NCBI GenBank assembly: GCA_045644665.1
Contig: JAZRHH010000045.1
Coordinates: 1 to 64,000 of the forward strand
Direction: 5' to 3'
DNA: 64,000 bases
DNA from: RGIG9115 sp045644665
Lineage (GTDB): Bacteria; Bacillota; Clostridia; UBA1381
Shown here: piece after piece, positions 58,326 through 64,000 of the stretch
How the letters are laid out: each line of letters opens with the position of its first letter
Numbering within the stretch: the stretch's first letter is position 1
Notes under the pieces: model-generated
Seen by the model: only the letters and a program-made list of their open reading frames with translations
Databases searched by the model: none
Told to the model about the DNA's origin: nothing
Made by a program: the position numbers and the translations under genes

Positions 58326-59060
58326 TTATTTATAGTACAAATTTCTAAGTTTTTTAAGAATTGATTTTTCAAATCTCGAAACCTGCATTTGGGATATTTC
58401 CCAAAGCTCCGATATTTCCCTCTGAGTTTTTTCTTCGTAAAAACGTTTGTTTATAAACTCCTGCTCACGTTCATTTAAAGAGTTCATACAAAAGTTTAAA
58501 AAGTCAGAGTTTTCAATAAGCAAAAAATTCTTATCATCAAATCCAAGAGTGTCACCGTACATGGAATTACCCTCCCTGTACGCCTCCTGCTCAAGGGACT
58601 GAATAAACGCCACATCACCTACAGCATAGGCTTCTGCAAGGTCCTTTTCTGATAAATTTAATATCTTTGCAATTTCTGCCCTTGAAAACTTTTCCGGCTC
58701 CATACTAAGCCGCAGCTTCTCTGCACGGACAAAAATTTCATAGAGCTTTCTTGGAATTTTTATAAAGCAGCCTTTGTCACGGAAATATTTTTTTATCTCA
58801 CCCGTAACAGTTGGCGTTGCAAATGAGGCAAATTTTATACCCTTATCATGTTCGTACCTGTCAACTGCCAACACAAGTCCAAGACACGCTACCTGAAATA
58901 TATCATCATAGTCAATACCGCGGTTTGCAAACCTTTTTGAAAGGATTTCCGCAATATACATATACTTTGCAATTATTTTATCCTTCAGCTTCTTGTCCTT
59001 TGTTTCTTTGTAAGCCCGAAAAATCTCTTCTTCGTTAAATTCCTTGTCCGTATAGGGCAT
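58326..59060 (-). CDS. sigma factor of the SigB/SigF/SigG type
   Basis: Sigma-70 protein of 244 residues. Region 2 is YIAEILSKRFANRGIDYDD, FQVACLGLVLAVDRYEHD and FASFATPTVTGEIKKYFRD; region 3 KFSRAEIAKILNLSEKDL; region 4 LNEREQEFINKRFYEEKTQR and QMQVSRFEKSILKKL. VTGEIKKYFRDKG marks the SigB/F/G group, but IKIPRKLYEI fits SigB better than sporulation SigF/G (VSRSL). No RsbW or SpoIIAB gene is adjacent. ATG 59060 has GGAGAGTG upstream. It lies 7 bp after a membrane-protein gene. Confidence 0.8.
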   Translation of the reverse strand: MPYTDKEFNEEEIFRAYKETKDKKLKDKIIAKYMYIAEILSKRFANRGIDYDDIFQVACLGLVLAVDRYEHDKGIKFASFATPTVTGEIKKYFRDKGCFIKIPRKLYEIFVRAEKLRLSMEPEKFSRAEIAKILNLSEKDLAEAYAVGDVAFIQSLEQEAYREGNSMYGDTLGFDDKNFLLIENSDFLNFCMNSLNEREQEFINKRFYEEKTQREISELWEISQMQVSRFEKSILKKLRNLYYK

Positions 59061-59067
59061 TTTTGTT

Positions 59068-59736
59068 TCACTCTCCAACAATAAATTCTGCAATTTTTAA
59101 AGAGTTTTCATATATTTTTGTTTTGTTCTCGTCCTTTTTATCTCTTTCATAAAGGCTTCGTACAGCCAGATACAAATCGGAGCAATCAATACCTGCTTTA
59201 GTCAGCTTTTCATTACCTGCAAGGGAAATTGCACAGGCTCTCCCGTTTTCATCTGTATATACGTTTTCTGCGCCCTCTGCATAAAGGGACACATCAGCCA
59301 TACCATCTGTTAACCCGTAATAGCCTTCAAGGTTTCCTTTTGTTATAAAATATAAATAACAGTCACCTGCCTCAAGCTCTGCCATAAACTTCATAGTCAT
59401 GGCGGAAACCATCTCTGCATTTGCAGGGTCCTGCTCAGCTGACGCATCAAAGGAATATGTGTCAAAGGAAATATCAATTTTGTCGTTTTCTGTTATTTCT
59501 TCTGTTACAGGAACCAAAAGCTCTTCAAAATACTCCCTTGAAATATCAAAAAAAGGTGATGTGCCAACATATGACACATACATATCATACCTTGTTCTTG
59601 TAACATTTGAATAAATAAGTGACGAAATCATAAAAATCACAAACAAAGTTATTATTGTATGCAACTTGTAATACTCCCAAAAATATTCCCACCATGCTTT
59701 TGTAAATTTCTTTGGTATTGTACCATATTTCTCCAT
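59068..59736 (-). CDS. single-pass membrane protein upstream of the sigma gene
   Basis: Protein of 222 residues. An aromatic cytoplasmic N-terminus (FTKAWWEYFWEYYKLHTI) leads to one helix (about 29-48) and an acidic extracytoplasmic domain of 170 residues with YLYFITKGNLEGYYGLTDG. I know no family. ATG 59736 follows GAGGGGTGGAT. Its tight link to a SigB-like factor suggests a sensor, anti-sigma or target role, but no binding motif is seen. Confidence 0.65.
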   Translation of the reverse strand: MEKYGTIPKKFTKAWWEYFWEYYKLHTIITLFVIFMISSLIYSNVTRTRYDMYVSYVGTSPFFDISREYFEELLVPVTEEITENDKIDISFDTYSFDASAEQDPANAEMVSAMTMKFMAELEAGDCYLYFITKGNLEGYYGLTDGMADVSLYAEGAENVYTDENGRACAISLAGNEKLTKAGIDCSDLYLAVRSLYERDKKDENKTKIYENSLKIAEFIVGE

Positions 59737-59840
59737 ATATATCCACCCCTCAAACACCATTATAGCACAAACCCAAAGGGTATGTCAATCAACACTAAAT
59801 AAAATTCACAAATGTCATAAAATGTTTCAATTCTAATTCA

Positions 59841-59869
59841 TTGACATACCTCGTTAAATGTAGTATAAT
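59841..59869 (+). promoter_or_regulatory. promoter of the ECF sigma operon
   Basis: TTGACA (59841-59846), 17 bp, TATAAT (59864-59869): a perfect vegetative promoter. An ECF self-promoter (AAC-type -35) is not evident. Confidence 0.85.
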
Positions 59870-59906
59870 TAAAGTATCTATAACAAAATTTAAAGGAGGT
59901 GAGGAA

Positions 59907-60491
59907 TTGACTGAAAAAGAGCTGGTAACGCTTTTAAAAAAAGGCGACCGTGGAGCTTTTAATACACTTATAGAGGAATATCAAAACAAGGTTATTAACA
60001 TTGCATACGGTATGCTTTCAGATACAGAGGACGCAATGGACGCCTCACAAGAAGTTTTTATAAATGTTTATAAAAGCATAGGTAATTTTAAAGAAAATTC
60101 CTCACTGTCCACCTGGATATACAGAATTTGCGCAAACGTATGCAAAGATTTTTTAAGGAAGAGGATGAGAAGCGCAAAAACCGTCAGCATTTTCTCACCA
60201 TCAGACGAGGAAAATGAAACTATAGAAATTCCTGACGAATCCTCATCGCCTCATGAGCGTTTTGAGGAGTTAGAGCTTAAGGACCAGATAAGAGAGGCAA
60301 TAGCGGAGCTATCGGAAGAATTTAGGACAGTACTTGTTCTTTGTGACATAGAAGGGCTTTCATATGACAAAATTGCAGAGATTTTAAAGTGCCCTGCCGG
60401 AACAGTCAAATCAAGAATAAACAGGGCAAGGAGCGCCCTTCGTAAAAAAATTTTGGAAAAACGGGAACTTTTTAATTCTTCAGGCGTCTAA
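59907..60491 (+). CDS. ECF-type RNA polymerase sigma factor
   Basis: Sigma-W/RpoE-like factor of 194 residues. Region 2 is LIEEYQNKVINIAYGMLSD, AMDASQEVFINVYKSIGNF and LSTWIYRICANVCKDFLRKR; region 4 is LSEEFRTVLVLCDIEGLSYD and CPAGTVKSRINRARSALRK. The start is TTG 59907 after AAGGAGGTGAGGAA. A zinc anti-sigma gene follows after 52 bp. The regulon is unknown; cell-envelope stress is the usual signal. Confidence 0.9.
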   Translation: MTEKELVTLLKKGDRGAFNTLIEEYQNKVINIAYGMLSDTEDAMDASQEVFINVYKSIGNFKENSSLSTWIYRICANVCKDFLRKRMRSAKTVSIFSPSDEENETIEIPDESSSPHERFEELELKDQIREAIAELSEEFRTVLVLCDIEGLSYDKIAEILKCPAGTVKSRINRARSALRKKILEKRELFNSSGV

Positions 60492-60543
60492 GATAGTGAG
60501 GATATAAAATCTTCGTGTATATTAAAGAAAGGAGGCAACAGCT

Positions 60544-61629
60544 TTGGAAGACATGTTTTTTTATAATATTGATAAATATGTGTATGAAGAATGTTCTGAA
60601 AGTGAAATGAAGCTTTTCATGGAGCATATAAAAAGCTGTGAAAAGTGCAAAGCAGAATATGAACTTGCGTGCCAGGTTAAAGATGCAATGCATGGTATGA
60701 ATAATATTACGCCTCCTGCCGATTTCAGCAAGCTTGTAAACGAGAGACTAGACAGGGAACTTTCAAAGCCAAAAGCAAGAACCTTTATAAAGGCGGGCTA
60801 CAGAAAATATTCTGCAGTTGCTGCGTGCCTTGTTCTTGCAGCAGTTCTGGGAGCAGAAAAGGTGGACTTTACAAACGCCCCTGTTATTGATTCAAGTGTC
60901 GGCTTGCAACCTGTTGTGGAAACGGAAGAAACACAAAAGATTGAAATTCCGTCCATAACTCCCGAAGCTGTCAGCGGCGCCGCTTCTACAACTCAAGCGC
61001 CCACAGTTGAACCTGCAAAAGCATATGTAAAAAAAGACACATATGCTCCGGTAAAAACACCGGATGTAGTTACACCACCGGTTTCTGCGATTGTATCGGA
61101 TGTGATTATGCCGCCGGTTGCTACAGAAGCACCTGTTGTAATCACATCGCCGGTTGTTACAAAAGCACCTGCAATTCCCGAACATCTTAATCCGGAAAAC
61201 CAGACAGTACTTGCATCCAGTGTTGAAAAGACCTATGAAATATCCGGCGTAAGCCTTGAAGAAGTACCTGTTAAAAAGCGTAATCTTGAAGAGGAATTTG
61301 CTCTTCTTGAAACAACAAAAACAGGTGTTATAGTGGCAAATCCTGCAACAATGTCATCTCTTGACGGTGTTGAGGTAAAAATTAAGAAATCCAATACGGC
61401 GGATTACGGAGTCGGCAGCGGTTCATTATTTATTGCCGCAAAAGATAAGGAAATAGTAGATGAGCTTATAACAAAATATATTTCTGTAGAGGATAACAGC
61501 TGTTATTTCTTTACAGGCGACAACTTTGACAGCTTCATACAGGAGCTGGATGATCAAGGTGTTGATTATAAGGAAAAGCTTGTTTCCGAAAAGGGTAATA
61601 ACGTAGCAATTAAAGTAGTAGTTGCTTAA
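60544..61629 (+). CDS. zinc anti-sigma factor with long extracytoplasmic part
   Basis: Membrane protein of 361 residues. The N-terminal ZAS domain has HIKSCEKC (H-x3-C-x2-C). A helix at about 88-103 (YSAVAACLVLAAVLGAE) crosses the membrane. Residues about 110-215 are a Pro/Thr/Val-rich linker (KTPDVVTPPVSAIV; ATEAPVVITSPVVTKAPA) that could span the wall, and the C-terminal 140 residues form a folded sensor-like domain. The start is TTG 60544 after AAAGGAGGCAACAGCT. It should hold the ECF factor until cleaved. Confidence 0.85.
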   Translation: MEDMFFYNIDKYVYEECSESEMKLFMEHIKSCEKCKAEYELACQVKDAMHGMNNITPPADFSKLVNERLDRELSKPKARTFIKAGYRKYSAVAACLVLAAVLGAEKVDFTNAPVIDSSVGLQPVVETEETQKIEIPSITPEAVSGAASTTQAPTVEPAKAYVKKDTYAPVKTPDVVTPPVSAIVSDVIMPPVATEAPVVITSPVVTKAPAIPEHLNPENQTVLASSVEKTYEISGVSLEEVPVKKRNLEEEFALLETTKTGVIVANPATMSSLDGVEVKIKKSNTADYGVGSGSLFIAAKDKEIVDELITKYISVEDNSCYFFTGDNFDSFIQELDDQGVDYKEKLVSEKGNNVAIKVVVA

Positions 61630-61631
61630 AC

Positions 61632-61658
61632 AGGAGCTTTTAAAAGCTCCTTTTTTTT
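61632..61658 (+). terminator. terminator of the ECF sigma operon
   Basis: A self-complementary AGGAGCTTTT/AAAAGCTCCT stem (61632-61651) followed by T8. Confidence 0.8.
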
Positions 61659-61669
61659 ATTAAAAAACC

Positions 61670-61698
61670 TTGCTTTTTACGAGCTTTTATAGTATAAT
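61670..61698 (+). promoter_or_regulatory. recA promoter
   Basis: TTGCTT (61670-61675), 17 bp, TATAAT (61693-61698), 32 bases before recA. No Firmicute LexA box (CGAAC-N4-GTTCG) is seen. Confidence 0.7.
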
Positions 61699-61730
61699 AA
61701 TTTTATATATTATGGGAAGGAAATTATACT

Positions 61731-62759
61731 ATGGAAATGAATGAAAAAATTCAAAAAGACCCTGAAAAATTAAAAGCAATTGATGAAGCTATAAAGGATA
61801 TAAAAAAGAATTTTGGTGTAGGAAGTATCATGAAGCTTGGGGATGCTCCAAACGTAGCCGTAGATGCAATTCCAACAGGCTCTCTTACACTTGACGCAGC
61901 ACTTGGTGTTGGCGGAGTTCCAAGGGGAAGAGTAATTGAAATTTACGGTCCCGAATCATCAGGTAAAACAACAGTAGCACTCCACGTTGTGGCAGAAGCA
62001 CAAAGAATGGGCGGAGAAGCAGCATTTATTGACGCAGAGCACGCTCTTGACCCTGTTTATGCCAAAAATCTTGGTGTTGATATAGACAACCTTATCGTTG
62101 CACAGCCGGACACAGGCGAGCAGGCACTTGAAATTGCAGAAGCACTGGTTCGTAGCGGAGCAATTGATATAATCGTAGTAGACTCTGTTGCGGCACTTGT
62201 TCCCAAGGCAGAAATTGAGGGCGAGATGGGTGATTCCCATGTAGGTCTTCTTGCAAGACTTATGTCACAGGCACTTCGTAAGCTTACAGGTATAACATCA
62301 AAAACAGGCACATCTGTTATTTTCATAAACCAGTTAAGAGAAAAAGTTGGCGTTGTATACGGAAATCCGGAAACAACTCCCGGCGGACGTGCACTTAAGT
62401 ACTTCTCCTCTGTAAGACTTGACGTAAGACGTATTGAAGCAATAAAGAACGGCAGTGAGCTTGTTGGTAATAGAACAAGAGTAAAAGTTGTTAAAAACAA
62501 GGTTGCACCTCCATTTAAAGAAGCAGAATTTGATATTATGTACGGCAAAGGAATATCAAAAGAGGGAAATATTCTGGACGTTGCAGTTGGCTTTGATATA
62601 ATTAAGAAAAGCGGCGCATGGTTCAGCTATGACGGAGAAAAGCTTGGCCAGGGACGTGACAACGTAAAGAAATATATGTCAGAAAACCCCGAATTTACAG
62701 CTAAAATAGAAGCACAGGTAAGAGAAATGCTTCTTGAGAGCGGTAATAAAAACAAGTAA
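61731..62759 (+). CDS. recA: recombinase RecA
   Basis: DNA strand-exchange ATPase of 342 residues. Walker A is GPESSGKTT, Walker B IIVVDSVAAL, loop L1 EIEGEMGDSHVGLLARLMSQ and loop L2 INQLREKVGVVYGNPETTPG. The acidic C-tail is short. The ATG has GAAGGAAAT upstream. Its loaders RecF and RecO are at 6.9 and 19.9 kb. Confidence 0.98.
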   Translation: MEMNEKIQKDPEKLKAIDEAIKDIKKNFGVGSIMKLGDAPNVAVDAIPTGSLTLDAALGVGGVPRGRVIEIYGPESSGKTTVALHVVAEAQRMGGEAAFIDAEHALDPVYAKNLGVDIDNLIVAQPDTGEQALEIAEALVRSGAIDIIVVDSVAALVPKAEIEGEMGDSHVGLLARLMSQALRKLTGITSKTGTSVIFINQLREKVGVVYGNPETTPGGRALKYFSSVRLDVRRIEAIKNGSELVGNRTRVKVVKNKVAPPFKEAEFDIMYGKGISKEGNILDVAVGFDIIKKSGAWFSYDGEKLGQGRDNVKKYMSENPEFTAKIEAQVREMLLESGNKNK

Positions 62760-62850
62760 ATCTGCTTGGTAAAAACACCGAAAATAAATAGAATACCAAA
62801 TTTTAAATTTGTGTTCTTTACTGAAAATTCAGCATGTTATAAAAAAACAG

Positions 62851-62879
62851 TTGACGGGCGGAATATTATATAGTATCCT
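62851..62879 (+). promoter_or_regulatory. HPr gene promoter
   Basis: TTGACG (62851-62856), 17 bp, TATCCT (62874-62879), 76 bases before the ATG. The leader can form a TGTCC/GGACA hairpin near 62899-62920. Confidence 0.5.
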
Positions 62880-62954
62880 ATAGGTATATAATTGCGAGAT
62901 TGTCCGCTGTATATCGGGACATAAGTTTGAAAAATTTTAAGGGGGCATTGAAAT

Positions 62955-63218
62955 ATGTTTTCTAAAGAAGTTATCGTAAATAATCAGGTTGGTCTTCATG
63001 CCAGACCTGCAACATTTTTTATACAAAGAGCTAACGAGTTCAAGTCAAGTCTCTGGATTGAAAAGGACGCAAGAAAAGTAAATGCAAAGAGTTTGCTTGG
63101 TGTGCTTTCTCTTGGTATTACCAAGGGCACAAAAATCAGCGTGCTTGCAGACGGCGTTGATGAAGAAGCAGCAGCAAACAGCCTCGTAGAGCTTGTAGAG
63201 TCAAACTTTGCTGAATAA
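62955..63218 (+). CDS. ptsH: phosphocarrier protein HPr
   Basis: PTS carrier of 87 residues. His15 (VGLHARPAT) takes phosphate from enzyme I, and Ser46 (NAKSLLGVLSLGI) is the HPr-kinase site, so it should serve both sugar transport and catabolite control. ptsI does not follow, unlike most Firmicutes. AAGGGGGCATTGAAAT precedes the ATG. Confidence 0.94.
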   Translation: MFSKEVIVNNQVGLHARPATFFIQRANEFKSSLWIEKDARKVNAKSLLGVLSLGITKGTKISVLADGVDEEAAANSLVELVESNFAE

Positions 63219-63227
63219 TTAAAATAT

Positions 63228-63263
63228 AAACCGGAAACGAGTAAAATCTTTCCGGTTTTTTTG
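63228..63263 (+). terminator. terminator of ptsH
   Basis: AAACCGGAAA/TTTCCGGTTT (63228-63237 with 63249-63258) and T-run. Confidence 0.88.
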
Positions 63264-63269
63264 TACACA

Positions 63270-63301
63270 AAAAGAGGTCGCATTTACCTGCGACCTCTTT
63301 T
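63270..63301 (-). terminator. terminator of the hydrogenase gene
   Basis: A 13-bp perfect stem (63270-63282 with 63289-63301), loop TTTACC, with T-runs in both directions; it lies 4 bases from the hydrogenase stop codon. Confidence 0.88.
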
Positions 63302-63305
63302 CTTA

Positions 63306-64000
63306 TTAAAATCTGTTTCTCTTTACATATTTGGTGTGAAGAAGCTCATGACTCTTATGTGAACCCGGCTTTTCAAGGAATTCACTGTAAAGAAGCTTAA
63401 TATCAGGATTTTCATGACTCTTTCTGATAGGAGCATTCTTATCCTCACTATAAAGCGCCTTAGCTCTTTCTGCCTTAACGTCCTTGTCCATGTATCCCTT
63501 TGCAGAAACTATTGGCTGACCGCCGCCTGTTACGCAGCCGCCGGGACATGCCATAATTTCAATAAACTCGTATGACTTTTCGCCTGATCTGATGCTCTCT
63601 AATAGCTTTCTTGCATTTCCAAGACCGTGTGCAACAGCAATTCTTATATCCTTGCCTGCAATGTTAAGAGTAGCTTCCTTAATGCCCTCTGTCCCACGTA
63701 CCATCTCATAGTCAATCTTGTCAATTGTCTTGCCTTCAAGAATTTCTGCAACTGTTCTAAGAGCTGCTTCCATAACGCCGCCTGTAGCACCAAAGATAAC
63801 ACCTGCACCTGTTGCCTCAACAAATGGCTGGTCAAATGCTTCATCAGGAAGCTTGTCAAACTTAATACCTGATGCCTTAATCATTCTAGCAAGCTCTCTT
63901 GTTGAGATAACAATATCAACATCTCTAAGACCGTTTGCTTCCATTTCTTCTCTTGATGATTCAAACTTCTTAGCAACGCATGGCATTACAGAAACTACAA
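63306..64000 (-). CDS. [FeFe] hydrogenase catalytic subunit, C-terminal part
   Basis: The frame is open to the right edge, so only about 230 C-terminal residues are visible. H-cluster motif L2 is MPCVAKKFES at the edge and L3 is MACPGGCVTGGGQP; both conserved Cys sets are present. L1 and the N-terminal ferredoxin domains lie outside. HNDPDIK-like tail (KSHENPDIKLLYSEFLEKPG) and LLHTKY match the NADH- or bifurcating type (HndD/HydA). It makes or uses H2 in fermentation, fitting Rex in this window. Confidence 0.92.
   Translation of the reverse strand, partial: VVSVMPCVAKKFESSREEMEANGLRDVDIVISTRELARMIKASGIKFDKLPDEAFDQPFVEATGAGVIFGATGGVMEAALRTVAEILEGKTIDKIDYEMVRGTEGIKEATLNIAGKDIRIAVAHGLGNARKLLESIRSGEKSYEFIEIMACPGGCVTGGGQPIVSAKGYMDKDVKAERAKALYSEDKNAPIRKSHENPDIKLLYSEFLEKPGSHKSHELLHTKYVKRNRF

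Noticed and set aside
58326..59060. Naming this gene sigG
   Set aside because: It does not follow sigE, and the region after 2.4 reads IKIPRKLYEI rather than the VSRSL typical of SigF and SigG.

Overview
The window is AT-rich chromosomal DNA of an endospore-forming, anaerobic member of the Clostridia (Bacillota). The lineage is indicated by spoIID, spoIIGA-sigE, spo0A, spoIIE and a gerABC germination operon, by rubrerythrin, Rex and an [FeFe] hydrogenase, by AGGAGG-type ribosome sites with many TTG/GTG starts, and by RemB, TrmK, SpoIIGA and DUF1540 proteins. I cannot name the genus. I see no rRNA, tRNA, CRISPR array, prophage or intact insertion sequence; almost everything is core chromosome.

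Layout. 0-2.6 kb: rmuC and spoIID, leftward. 2.6-10.5 kb: a rightward run recJ-relA-yaaA-recF-remB-gyrB-Dabb, i.e. the usual origin cluster but without dnaA-dnaN. 10.5-11.9 kb: a small accessory island with a RelBE-type toxin-antitoxin pair and a divergent regulator/membrane-protein pair. 11.9-24.2 kb: leftward genes for an orphan EutS/EutP microcompartment pair, HIT, ProS, ArgB, ArgC, PNPase, S15, L31, RecO, TtcA, a HAD phosphatase, a DUF4886 protein, a small membrane protein and an isochorismatase-fold hydrolase; a striking array of mini-hairpins lies at 23.36-23.59 kb. 24.3-27.2 kb: a P-type ATPase under a yybP-ykoY (Mn2+) riboswitch. 27.2-31.3 kb: a four-gene ger operon whose fourth gene encodes 55 residues. 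31.3-35.2 kb: two parS sites, parA, parB, a coiled-coil membrane protein, serS and a cluster of DnaA boxes that looks like an origin. 35.2-39.6 kb: trmK, a DHHW protein, a DUF1540 gene, and paaK-ACT behind a Phe-containing leader peptide and attenuator. 39.6-42.9 kb: sigE, spoIIGA, spo0A, and a zinc-ribbon gene with a long structured leader. 42.9-49.8 kb: leftward UppP, cytidylate-kinase-like, lytic transglycosylase, CoaE, PolA and Ung genes. 50-53.2 kb: rex-galE, rubrerythrin and a SLOG-type protein. 53.2-53.9 kb: a noncoding stretch with a probable small-RNA unit. 53.9-64 kb: spoIIE, GTP-dependent PEP carboxykinase, a SigB/F/G-type sigma factor with a membrane partner, an ECF sigma/anti-sigma pair, recA, HPr and the C-terminal part of an [FeFe] hydrogenase.

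How it fits together. Sporulation control is concentrated here. Spo0A lies divergent from spoIIGA-sigE, and the spoIIG and spoIIE promoters carry the same paired 0A boxes and the same long 21-bp spacer. The ger operon has a sigma-G-like promoter. ParABS and the DnaA-box cluster suggest that the replication origin is inside or very near this window, although dnaA and dnaN are not next to it. The most novel-looking elements are RNA or DNA structures: the hairpin array, the zinc-ribbon leader, the small-RNA unit near 53.3 kb and the paaK leader-peptide attenuator.
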